From a virus, in the IMG/VR virus record IMGVR_UViG_3300046509_000004, positions 1 through 39,794 of that record: a stretch of DNA of 39,794 nt, one strand, 5' to 3'. Positions 6,579 to 12,856 of the stretch are shown here, in pieces; the first letter of the stretch is position 1, and every line of letters starts with the position of its first letter. Position numbers and translations under genes: made by a program. The notes under the pieces were generated by a model that worked only from the letters and a program-made list of their open reading frames with translations, had not been told where the DNA came from and ran no database searches.

Positions 6579-6629
6579 GGTTGACAAATCGTGATTGCCA
6601 ATTTATATGAATAATTATGAAAGTCAACC
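6579..6629. promoter_or_regulatory. Divergent control region; rightward promoter and inverted repeat
   Basis: A rightward sigma-70 promoter is clear: TTGACA (6581-6586), 17 bases, TATATG (6604-6609). Transcription would begin at about 6616-6617, on the ATG of the ribbon-helix-helix gene. GGTTGAC (6579-6585) is mirrored by GTCAACC (6623-6629), giving a 7-base inverted repeat with 44 bases between repeat centres. On the other strand, TTGACT with TATAAA or TAAATT could form a leftward promoter, but its spacing (14-16) is not ideal. The inverted repeat is a candidate operator for the phage's own regulator. Confidence 0.7.
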
Positions 6630-6799
6630 CGAAACCCAAGAAATCCGACAATAAGTTTTTATCGGTGGTTTTGCCAGCCGATCTTTTCCTCAGGCTATCA
6701 GAAGCGGCGGACGCTTCGGATCGAAGTAAAAGCAAATACGTTGAGTTGCTTATCCGTCGCCACCTTGAGGTCATCCAGGAAGCTAACGCGGTGCAATAA
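6617..6799 (+). CDS. Arc/CopG-type ribbon-helix-helix regulator, 60 aa, probably leaderless
   Basis: Residues 12-50 fit the ribbon-helix-helix fold: a beta strand (FLSVVLPAD), helix A (LFLRLSEAADAS), the turn DRSKS and helix B (KYVELLIRRHLEVI). Such dimers bind operators through the strand. As the first rightward gene beside a divergent promoter, it probably controls the switch between units. No ribosome site precedes the ATG, and the predicted transcript starts at it, as for lambda cI made from pRM. Confidence 0.8.
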   Translation: MKVNPKPKKSDNKFLSVVLPADLFLRLSEAADASDRSKSKYVELLIRRHLEVIQEANAVQ

Positions 6800-6826
6800 G
6801 TGCATCTTTTAGTTGTAATTTCGTCC

Positions 6827-6852
6827 GTTAACCACGTTTGTTAACCATGTTT
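6827..6852. repeat. Tandem 13-bp repeat, candidate operator
   Basis: GTTAACCACGTTT (6827-6839) is followed immediately by GTTAACCATGTTT (6840-6852), differing at one base. Each begins with the palindrome GTTAAC. The pair lies just before the winged-helix gene, where a dimeric regulator such as the RHH protein could bind. Confidence 0.6.
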
Positions 6853-6864
6853 ATGGGAACCGCT

Positions 6865-7164
6865 ATGAGCAGAATTTCGGAGCAACTAGACCCTTCATTT
6901 GGCGGTTCTACCTACCAGCCGGAATTTGATTATAGCCGCCTGACCGGTCAGCTATTGCGGGTTTATCATCGCATGAAAGACGGCAGATGGTACTCGCTGG
7001 CGGATATAGCTGAATATGCCGGTGGATCGGAAGCGGCTTGTAGCGCCCGCCTGCGCGATCTTCGAAAGCCAAAATATGGTTCCCACGAGATAGATCGCCG
7101 CCGCATTGGAAAATCGGGCTTATTTCAATACCGATGTATTATTTGGAGGCCTTATGCCCCCTAA
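6865..7164 (+). CDS. Winged helix-turn-helix protein, 99 aa
   Basis: Residues 27-85 read as a winged helix: LTGQLLRVYHRMKDGRWYSL, then ADIAEYAGGSEAACSARLRDLRK as the helix-turn-helix, then a hairpin wing (EIDRRRIGKSGLFQYRCIIW). Similar small phage proteins are found in replication and regulation modules. The ATG at 6865 is preceded by GGGAA; in-frame ATGs at 6847 and 6853 lack a ribosome site. It overlaps the GcrA gene start by 11 bases. Confidence 0.75.
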   Translation: MSRISEQLDPSFGGSTYQPEFDYSRLTGQLLRVYHRMKDGRWYSLADIAEYAGGSEAACSARLRDLRKPKYGSHEIDRRRIGKSGLFQYRCIIWRPYAP

Positions 7165-7666
7165 ATCGGTTTGGGACGATCCCAACAATGTGGCTGTTCT
7201 GAAAGCCTGCATTGACAAGAAAATGTCGTCCTCTCAGACGGCTTGCCACATTTCTGGCATTACCGGACTACCACTAACCCGCAATGCCTGCCTTGGGGCT
7301 GCAAATCGCCGTGGGTGGCAATTTGATTCTGTTATGGTGGGAAAGCATCCTAGAACCTCAGAAACGCGCAAGCGGGCCTCCCAGGTCTATTGGTTAGCCA
7401 AACCAAAGCCTGTCTCCGAACCTCCCCAAATCGAGCCAGACTTCCTTGGCCTGACCTTTTGGGAACTTCCCGAAACGGGATTTTGCAAATACCCCCATGG
7501 GGAATCCAATTTTACGTTCTGCGGCCAGCCAGCCGTCGAAGATACTAGCTGGTGCCCCTACCATACAAAAATCTGCACAATGAGGTCTAGCCATGTCGTT
7601 TATGGAACATCAACCCGACCATTGCAAAACAGCGGAGCAGGTACGGGAAGCGGCATTAAAGGTTAG
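7154..7666 (+). CDS. gcrA: GcrA-family cell-cycle transcription regulator, 170 aa
   Basis: GcrA is an alphaproteobacterial sigma-70 cofactor that activates promoters carrying CcrM-methylated GANTC. Here residues 7-55 match the N-terminal DNA-binding part (W7, then LKACIDKKMSSSQTACHI, LTRNACLGAANRRGW). Residues 104-141 match the C-terminal signature ELPETGFCKYPHGE, then FTFCGQP, WCPYHTKIC, with the Cys/His set intact. GGAGG precedes the ATG. The last 25 residues overlap the DnaA-like gene and lie beyond the usual end of the family. A role in redirecting host cell-cycle transcription, perhaps with the phage methyltransferase, is inferred. Confidence 0.85.
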   Translation: MPPKSVWDDPNNVAVLKACIDKKMSSSQTACHISGITGLPLTRNACLGAANRRGWQFDSVMVGKHPRTSETRKRASQVYWLAKPKPVSEPPQIEPDFLGLTFWELPETGFCKYPHGESNFTFCGQPAVEDTSWCPYHTKICTMRSSHVVYGTSTRPLQNSGAGTGSGIKG

Positions 7667-8114
7667 GGCCTTCAGGCAGTTATCCAGACCCACTATTATT
7701 GAATTTCCTCGCCCTATTGAACCTATTCCTGAACCTGAGCCGGTAATTCGGGATTGGCTATTCGTGGATTCTAATACCTCCCGCGCCAACAAATGGCCGT
7801 CCACATTCATAAGACACATTAAGTCATTGGTTTGTAAGGAGTTTTTGGTTTCATTAAACGATATTGATTCAGCCAGACGATCCCGCTACATAGTTATCCC
7901 CAGGCACGTTGCGATATTTCTTTCCAAGACATTGACGTTGAAAAGCTACCCCGACTTGGCCAGACTCTTTGGAGGCCGGGACCATACCACTTTGATGTTT
8001 GCCTGCAAACAAACTGAAAAGCGCATGAAAGCCGATCCAGACCTATGCCAGCAGGTATTATGGCTAAAGGACCGGTTAGAGCAAGATTTGGCGGAATGGC
8101 GCAAATCGTGCTAG
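7593..8114 (+). CDS. DnaA domain IV protein, 173 aa
   Basis: Residues 70-150 match the DnaA C-terminal DNA-binding domain: SLNDIDSARRSRYIVIPRHVAIFLSKTL, then SYPDLARLFGGRDHTTLMFA (the GGRDHTT signature at 127-133). The AAA+ ATPase domain is absent. The N-terminal 60 residues are Pro-rich with no known fold. It would bind DnaA boxes without ATP, either to mark the phage origin or to compete with host DnaA. GAGG precedes the ATG. The first 74 bases overlap the GcrA gene in another frame. Confidence 0.85.
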   Translation: MSFMEHQPDHCKTAEQVREAALKVRAFRQLSRPTIIEFPRPIEPIPEPEPVIRDWLFVDSNTSRANKWPSTFIRHIKSLVCKEFLVSLNDIDSARRSRYIVIPRHVAIFLSKTLTLKSYPDLARLFGGRDHTTLMFACKQTEKRMKADPDLCQQVLWLKDRLEQDLAEWRKSC

Positions 8115-8133
8115 ACTAAACTATTAGCCGGGT

Positions 8134-8152
8134 CGGGGTAGCTCCCCGTTTG
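8134..8152 (+). terminator. Small GC hairpin before the DUF1376 gene
   Basis: CGGGG (8134-8138), a 5-base loop, then CCCCG (8144-8148) followed by TTTG. It sits in the 82-base gap between the DnaA-like and DUF1376 genes. The U-tract is short, so at most a weak or attenuating terminator. Confidence 0.35.
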
Positions 8153-8196
8153 TCTGCCTTTACAGGACCGGCACCTATTCCCTTAAAGGAGGGACA

Positions 8197-8613
8197 ATGA
8201 AGCATCCCTGGATGCCGTTTTATATAGGCGATTACCTAGCAAATACGGCTCATCTATCCCGATCAAATCATGGTTCCTACCTGATGATGCTTTTTCATTA
8301 TTGGGTGCATGATGGCCTCCCGACCGATCCACAGCAGCTTATGGCAATTGCCAAAATGACACCAGAAGAATGGTCTGGCAATTGCCACATTATGGCAGAG
8401 TTTTTTGACAATAAATGGCGTCATAAGCGCATGGATAAAGAGCTAACAAAAGCTAAAAACATTAGTGAAAAGAGGGCGTTAGCTGGCCTAAAGGGAGCGT
8501 GGTCTAAACATAGAAAGTATGAAGGCTCAAATGTCTGGCAAATGCCACCACAGTCACAGTCACATATAGACAGTCTAAAGAGGCTATCCGAGAGAGCAAG
8601 GAAGAAGGATTAG
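8197..8613 (+). CDS. DUF1376 replication-associated protein, 138 aa
   Basis: The N-terminus (WMPFYIGDYLANTAHLS, then HGSYLMMLFHYWVHDGLP) is the DUF1376 (YdaU-like) signature seen in replication modules of phages and prophages, usually next to helicase loaders. No loader is encoded here, so the phage may rely on host DnaB/DnaC functions. Residues 1-85 are the domain; the rest is basic and disordered. A strong AAAGGAGGGA precedes the ATG. Confidence 0.85.
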   Translation: MKHPWMPFYIGDYLANTAHLSRSNHGSYLMMLFHYWVHDGLPTDPQQLMAIAKMTPEEWSGNCHIMAEFFDNKWRHKRMDKELTKAKNISEKRALAGLKGAWSKHRKYEGSNVWQMPPQSQSHIDSLKRLSERARKKD

Positions 8614-8616
8614 AAA

Positions 8617-9024
8617 ATGGCTTGGTACGTCGCAATTGTCGGAATAAATCAGGAATCCTTAGCCCTTCGAGGTTTATCTGCCAAAGGCTATAAATGCTAT
8701 TGCCCTGCCGGTCGAAAGACAGTCCGCCACGCCAGAAAACAGGAAATCCGCACATTCTTCATATTCAGCCGCTATTTATTCATCAATTTTGAAATATCCG
8801 ACGATAACCTAGCTGCCATAAGGGATACTGATGGCGTCATAGATTTTATTACTAACCTATGGATACCGGTTGAAATCCCCGCATTTATTATCGAGGATAT
8901 AAAACAGCGTGAATTAGCTGGCGAATTTGATCTTAAGGAACCAAAATTTACAAAACAGAAATGGGCCAAATCATTCGAGGAATTGAAACGTCTGCTAAAT
9001 CCTGGGGCCTTAATTACGGTTTGA
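8617..9024 (+). CDS. NusG N-terminal-domain protein lacking a KOW domain, 135 aa
   Basis: Residues 2-100 match the NGN domain of NusG/RfaH: WYVAIVGINQESLALRGL, CYCPAGR, IFSRYLFINF, DGVIDFI. This domain bridges the RNA polymerase clamp and promotes elongation or antitermination. The KOW domain that normally follows ends after about six residues (PGALITV, then stop). It probably acts as a phage elongation factor for the long rightward operon. It lies just before a promoter-like sequence at 9026. Confidence 0.8.
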   Translation: MAWYVAIVGINQESLALRGLSAKGYKCYCPAGRKTVRHARKQEIRTFFIFSRYLFINFEISDDNLAAIRDTDGVIDFITNLWIPVEIPAFIIEDIKQRELAGEFDLKEPKFTKQKWAKSFEELKRLLNPGALITV

Positions 9025-9025
9025 G

Positions 9026-9056
9026 TTGACAAATATGGTAAAACAGGGATTAGGAT
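9026..9056 (+). promoter_or_regulatory. Candidate rightward promoter
   Basis: Perfect TTGACA (9026-9031), a 19-base spacer, then TAGGAT (9051-9056), just after the NGN gene and before the small 51-aa gene. The spacer is longer than optimal. It may start the late transcript that carries the structural genes. Confidence 0.5.
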
Positions 9057-9120
9057 ATACCATCCATTGTGCCGGTGCTTGCACCCGCATGGCAAACTCA
9101 CCCAAAATTCAGGAGCTACC

Positions 9121-9276
9121 ATGAAACGGGAAACTGAAAAACAGGCCGAGCGCGAATCCGGCACTCGCAAGGACGCTGAAATGGGCAAGCACGCCAAGGA
9201 AACCCTGCATGAACCAAAGCATGAAATGGGAAACTACAGCAACGGCACCGAATACCACGATTGCCACCGCAAGTAG
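9121..9276 (+). CDS. Small charged disordered protein, 51 aa
   Basis: Very rich in Lys, Glu, His and Arg, with no hydrophobic core. The C-terminal GNYSNGTEYH closely resembles GKYGNGTEFH in the protein at 10572-10763. CAGGAGC precedes the ATG. Function unknown; it could be a nucleic-acid-binding or anti-host peptide. Confidence 0.7.
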   Translation: MKRETEKQAERESGTRKDAEMGKHAKETLHEPKHEMGNYSNGTEYHDCHRK

Positions 9277-9335
9277 GAACTAATCGTCCTTAGCCGTGTT
9301 TCCGTTACAGCTTAATCCAAAATAGAGGACAGCCC

Positions 9336-9761
9336 ATGCGCGTCTTTAACAAGCTAAGAGCGGAACAGATTTCAACAATTTCATATCCATTGGTGCCTGA
9401 AGATGTAGCGCCTTCAGGCGAAAACCAAGAAGCCCGGGATAAGCGCCTTGCGGATAACGAAGCTAGGCGGAAAGAAAATCCAAATGCGCCCGACCCGGAT
9501 TATGTGCGCGCCAAGGATGAACCGGTTGCAGTGGATAAAACAGAAAAAGTGGTAATCACCACGGTGCACCGCGAGAGTTACGAAATCCCGAAGGCCGATC
9601 TTCTGCTTTCTCCGCTGGTTGCAAACCGCAAAAACCCCGAAGGCCCCATTGTAGGCGACTGGCTGGTATCGGATTACGATATTCAGACCGATACGGTCAT
9701 CCGTAAAATATACGACAACTGGACCTTCACCAGACACTTTAAAGCCAGCCTGACCGGCTAA
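9336..9761 (+). CDS. Hypothetical protein, 141 aa
   Basis: Not recognised. The N-terminal third is Glu/Arg-rich and helical; residues 65-135 are beta-rich (KVVITTVHRESYEI, DWLVSDYDIQTDTVIRKIY). AGAGGACAG precedes the ATG. Probably a minor structural or assembly protein by position, but this is only context. Confidence 0.75.
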   Translation: MRVFNKLRAEQISTISYPLVPEDVAPSGENQEARDKRLADNEARRKENPNAPDPDYVRAKDEPVAVDKTEKVVITTVHRESYEIPKADLLLSPLVANRKNPEGPIVGDWLVSDYDIQTDTVIRKIYDNWTFTRHFKASLTG

Positions 9762-9774
9762 AGGGAGAAACACA

Positions 9775-10104
9775 ATGGCTTACACGACAAACCATCTAAG
9801 TGACTATCTCGCCGCAATACAGGCCGACAACTCCTTGACGCAGGACAGCAAGACCTTGATTGCACAGCATCTTTCGGCTTATTTCGCATATAGCGATGCT
9901 AGGGATAATCCTGAAAACCATCAAGTGCCAGCTTCAAACTTACTGAAGCTGCCAAACTACGTCCCAGGCAATCAGCCAACCTCGACGCCATCCTATGCTC
10001 CGACCGGTACTGCATCCAATCAGCCGGGAGTAAACAACCCCGCCCGTGGCAATGTTAACAATCCAGCCGGGCAGACGTATTCATCTGGACGTCCAAGGCC
10101 GTAA
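9775..10104 (+). CDS. Hypothetical protein with Pro/Asn-rich tail, 109 aa
   Basis: Residues 1-45 are helical (HLSDYLAAIQADNSLTQDS, then a second helix). The C-half is low-complexity Pro/Asn/Gly/Thr and likely disordered. AAGGGAGAAA precedes the ATG. It is the gene immediately upstream of the terminase small-subunit-like gene. Not recognised. Confidence 0.75.
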   Translation: MAYTTNHLSDYLAAIQADNSLTQDSKTLIAQHLSAYFAYSDARDNPENHQVPASNLLKLPNYVPGNQPTSTPSYAPTGTASNQPGVNNPARGNVNNPAGQTYSSGRPRP

Positions 10105-10111
10105 ATAGAAA

Positions 10112-10360
10112 ATGGCGGCCCGTAAACAGCAGTGGAACCCCGATTGGGTAAGAGCTAAAATACAAGCAACCCTGCTCGTTAAGAGGTTGGAAGATCATGC
10201 GTTATCCGATAATGAACTTATGACTTCCAGCCAAATACAGGCCGCCAACATTCTACTTAAGAAATCAATATCTGATTTAACCTCGACTGAGATAACAGGC
10301 AACGCCGACAAGCCAATAGCGCATAAGCTAACGATTGAATTTAAAAGACCTGGGGAATGA
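10112..10360 (+). CDS. Putative terminase small subunit, 82 aa
   Basis: Matches a short phage family placed with terminases: a basic helical N-half, then SSQIQAANILLKKSISDLTS with the Leu-Leu-Lys-Lys and Asp-Leu-(Ser/Thr) pattern, and a short strand end. Small subunits recognise the packaging site on phage DNA and deliver it to the large subunit. It is shorter than most small terminases and lies 5.4 kb from the large-subunit gene, so the assignment is probable rather than certain. Confidence 0.6.
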   Translation: MAARKQQWNPDWVRAKIQATLLVKRLEDHALSDNELMTSSQIQAANILLKKSISDLTSTEITGNADKPIAHKLTIEFKRPGE

Positions 10361-10470
10361 GCAGCCTTATTATTGGCCTATCCTGTGCCGCTATCCTCAT
10401 TGGGCTATTGCTGTTATCGGTTAGGATAGTCATGCACCGGGTTGCGCCACCGAACAGCGATGTGGATTAG
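10357..10470 (+). CDS. Small membrane peptide, 37 aa
   Basis: Found by reading the gap. One hydrophobic helix (residues 3-22, Leu-Ile-Ile-Gly-Leu-Ser-Cys-Ala-Ala-Ile-Leu-Ile-Gly core), then a short basic/Pro tail. Its ATG overlaps the stop of the terminase small-subunit-like gene (ATGA) and its TAG overlaps the next GTG (TAGTG). It is the first of two peptides leading towards the Wzy-like gene. Confidence 0.6.
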   Translation: MSSLIIGLSCAAILIGLLLLSVRIVMHRVAPPNSDVD

Positions 10471-10562
10471 TGGTTATCCTTATCATAATGATTTGTGTGA
10501 CGGCGGTGATTGCCATTATGATGATAATTGCTGGTATGCTGTTGGACCGGGGTACTGATTAG
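10470..10562 (+). CDS. Tiny hydrophobic peptide, GTG start, 30 aa
   Basis: The start is GTG at 10470, overlapping the previous stop as TAGTG. About 24 of 30 residues are hydrophobic (Val/Ile/Met/Leu/Ala), ending in DRGTD. Its size and character recall the 31-residue polymerase inhibitor of phage D3, also encoded beside a phage wzy gene. That link is analogy only. The ATG at 10488 is an alternative start. Confidence 0.5.
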   Translation: MVILIIMICVTAVIAIMMIIAGMLLDRGTD

Positions 10563-10571
10563 GAGATTAAA

Positions 10572-10763
10572 ATGGCTAAAGACAAAGAGGGCCACGGTAG
10601 CGAGGCGCATAGGGAAGGGCATAAGCCGAAGGTCGAGCAGGGGAAATATGGGAATGGTACTGAGTTTCATAATGGATTAGTTCAAACAAGTAAAAATAGG
10701 TATAGTTTTGGTGGTAAAAAATTTACTGAAAATTATAAGCATAAGCCTACTGCTTTTGATTAG
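10572..10763 (+). CDS. Small charged disordered protein, 63 aa
   Basis: Lys/Gly/His-rich with no hydrophobic core. GKYGNGTEFHNG at residues 27-38 is shared with the protein at 9121-9276, so the two are diverged paralogues. The 3' half of the gene is strikingly AT-rich. AGGAG precedes the ATG. Function unknown. Confidence 0.7.
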   Translation: MAKDKEGHGSEAHREGHKPKVEQGKYGNGTEFHNGLVQTSKNRYSFGGKKFTENYKHKPTAFD

Positions 10764-10769
10764 TTCTAA

Positions 10770-11843
10770 ATGATCCTCGGCTTTCTCCTAGCCATTTGCT
10801 TCAACCCATATTCCTATTCCGCCGCTACTAATCCACGTTGGGCCTTGTTAGCTTTAGCTCTACCAATAGCAATCTGGTTTCGATCACCTAAGCATTGCAC
10901 CCCCTTACACCTTGCAGGCATAGTATTTCTGGCATGGGCCGTACTATCTCTCACCTGGACGCCAAACCTTTTAGACGGGTACAACTCGACAATTCAGTTG
11001 TTGATCGTAGCGGTAACATTCGTTCTTGGCGCGCGGCTCCCGACACTACGCCCAACGTTTCTTGGTTTGGCATTGGGGCTTACCCTAAGCAGTCTGATCC
11101 TGATAAGCCCGCTGAAGGAACTACATCCGATAATCGAGATAAGCCATGAAGGGCTACTTGGTAATCGTAATATGCTCGCGGAAGCAGCGGCACTAACGGC
11201 GATAGGCTGCATTAGCTACAGGCTATGGTGGACGATACCAGGACTACTACCGGCAATAATAATCCCAAACGCACGCGGAGCCTTGGTAGGATTAGGGGCC
11301 GGTTTGCTCGCCTGGATGTGGTCACGCTCAAGAACGTGGACTTTATTGCTTGCGTTATTGAGCATCTGTGCAGTTCTCATATCGACCATGCTAAGGCCGC
11401 TCACAGTCGATATGCGACTGGATATGTGGACCGACACGATTAAAGGGCTAACGCTATTCGGGCATGGCATTGGTTCTTTCAGGTATCTATTCCCCTTCCT
11501 CACCCATTCATTCGACGGCGCGTCCAACGTTGTCGATCACCCCCACAATGAACTACTGGAAATCTGGTTTGAACTCGGTGCAGTCGGACTATGCCTATAC
11601 GCGGCTATGGTCGCCATTGCCTTTAGAACTGCGGATATTGCTTCGCGTTCTGTCATGGCTGGGTTTATTGCTATCGGGTGCTTTGCGTTTCCCTCACATG
11701 AACCTGTTACGGCGTTTATTGGGGCGCTTGTGCTTGGTCATGCTGCTAGGAATGGGCTGCCTATACGCAGTTTGTTTGAACCTGTCCGACTGGCATTACG
11801 CACAAGGCTTCAATCTCACATTGCCTCCGAAGGACAGGGTTGA
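10770..11843 (+). CDS. Wzy / O-antigen ligase-like integral membrane protein, 357 aa
   Basis: About ten transmembrane helices with the Wzy_C signature in the large periplasmic loop: GHGIGSF, then VVDHPHNELLEIWFELGAVGL (about residues 231-275). Arg residues before it (NARGALVG, MRLDMWTD) are also typical. Members polymerise or transfer O-antigen units in the inner membrane. Phages carry such genes to alter host lipopolysaccharide, as D3 wzyβ does, blocking superinfection. The start has no clear ribosome site. The 3' end overlaps the next gene by about 146 bases. Confidence 0.85.
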   Translation: MILGFLLAICFNPYSYSAATNPRWALLALALPIAIWFRSPKHCTPLHLAGIVFLAWAVLSLTWTPNLLDGYNSTIQLLIVAVTFVLGARLPTLRPTFLGLALGLTLSSLILISPLKELHPIIEISHEGLLGNRNMLAEAAALTAIGCISYRLWWTIPGLLPAIIIPNARGALVGLGAGLLAWMWSRSRTWTLLLALLSICAVLISTMLRPLTVDMRLDMWTDTIKGLTLFGHGIGSFRYLFPFLTHSFDGASNVVDHPHNELLEIWFELGAVGLCLYAAMVAIAFRTADIASRSVMAGFIAIGCFAFPSHEPVTAFIGALVLGHAARNGLPIRSLFEPVRLALRTRLQSHIASEGQG

Positions 11844-12180
11844 GCAGTTCAGGCTAGCCAATCAGTTCTATCCATTGGACTGGCGCAACCGTTTAGCTTC
11901 AGCCGGTTTAATCTCAAATCTAGCTCTAGCCTCGAATGACCAAGGCTGGCTTAACGCAGCACAAATTGAAAACCGTAAAGCTTTAGTCACCGATGCTACG
12001 GATGCCACGTTAATACAGAAAGCTATCCTGATTGATCTGGCTTTTCATGACGATAAAGAGGCTGAAGTTTACTATCAGCAGCTAAAGCGGATAGATAGAA
12101 AATCCCCCATTCATGAATTGGTGGCGAACAGTCATCAACAGCAGGCCGAGCCGTCGCCTGCGATCCCTGACGGCAATTAG
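11698..12180 (+). CDS. Membrane-anchored TPR-like companion of the Wzy protein, about 160 aa
   Basis: One N-terminal transmembrane helix (CLVMLLGMGCLYAVCLNL), then a soluble helical region with repeated A..L.P / R..LA patterns (RLANQFYPLDWRNRLASAG, AAQIENRKAL) like the periplasmic TPR tails of Wzy/PglL-type enzymes. In many hosts this part is fused to the polymerase; here it is a separate overlapping frame. The frame is open from 11464, so the start is uncertain. No good ribosome site was found at 11698 or later ATGs. Confidence 0.6.
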   Translation: MNLLRRLLGRLCLVMLLGMGCLYAVCLNLSDWHYAQGFNLTLPPKDRVEQFRLANQFYPLDWRNRLASAGLISNLALASNDQGWLNAAQIENRKALVTDATDATLIQKAILIDLAFHDDKEAEVYYQQLKRIDRKSPIHELVANSHQQQAEPSPAIPDGN

Positions 12181-12190
12181 GAGCAACACG

Positions 12191-12799
12191 ATGAACAAAC
12201 GTATCGTAGTTGGCCTTGCCATTGCAGGGTCAATTGGATTGTCAACTCTAGCCTTCGCTGCCGGTCTATTTCCGGATTATCCCATTGTTGGTGGCGCTAC
12301 CTACTGTGCTGGTTCGTCCCAGTCAGCTACCGGTACGCTTATCGGTGCCATTACCGGTTGTCCCAACCAAGTCCCGGCTGGCCCGACTATTCTAACGGGC
12401 ACTGAGAAAATCCCGGCTGATACCGGTCTGGCCAGCGGTGCCAATCCGCAGACCGTCTTGATCCCGATGGCTGCCTTGAACGCGCTACCGATTCAGTTTG
12501 TATCGGTTAGCTCTGCCAACCCGGCAAATATCAGTGCGACCAATACCAGCGGTGGCGTATGTTACAACTCGACAGTCACAATCACTGCGGCAAATGTCAC
12601 GTTGCCAGCCAGCCCGATTGACGGCGAGCAATATGTAATTTGCTCCAACTACACGATTACCGCGCTGGCCGTGTCGGCTCCTGCCGGTACGACGCTATCG
12701 GTTACGACGCCCACAGTTCTGACGGCATCCACGACCGTGCCCCAGGGCTATACGTTTATCTACAATGCAGCCTCAACCAAGTGGTTCAAGCTCCGCTAG
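12191..12799 (+). CDS. Exported protein with Sec signal peptide, 202 aa
   Basis: MNKR, a hydrophobic core (residues 5-20), then an A-F-A cleavage site near 24: a textbook Sec signal peptide. The mature part is beta-rich, Thr/Ala/Ser-rich with four Cys, and resembles phage fibre or decoration domains (DGEQYVICSNYT, YNAASTKWFKLR at the end). GGAGC precedes the ATG. It belongs to a cluster of three exported proteins. A periplasmic or surface role is inferred; it may be a virion part despite the signal. Confidence 0.75.
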   Translation: MNKRIVVGLAIAGSIGLSTLAFAAGLFPDYPIVGGATYCAGSSQSATGTLIGAITGCPNQVPAGPTILTGTEKIPADTGLASGANPQTVLIPMAALNALPIQFVSVSSANPANISATNTSGGVCYNSTVTITAANVTLPASPIDGEQYVICSNYTITALAVSAPAGTTLSVTTPTVLTASTTVPQGYTFIYNAASTKWFKLR

Positions 12800-12807
12800 T
12801 CTAACTA

Positions 12808-12844
12808 GGGCCGTCACTTGCCCCCCGGTGACGGCCCATATTTT
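12808..12844 (+). terminator. Strong hairpin terminator
   Basis: GGGCCGTCAC (12808-12817) pairs perfectly with GTGACGGCCC (12828-12837), with a 10-base loop, followed by ATATTTTC. It lies 9 bases after the stop of the exported 202-aa gene. The U-tract is short and interrupted, so partial termination is likely. Confidence 0.75.
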
Positions 12845-12856
12845 CGAGGTTAGAAT

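Noticed and set aside
8115-8196. Possible tRNA in the GC-rich gap before the DUF1376 gene
   Set aside because: Only one short stem is present, with no TψC or anticodon arm pattern.
10895-11149. Alternative frame inside the Wzy-like gene
   Set aside because: Polar, without ribosome site or known motif, and fully inside a strongly supported membrane protein gene.
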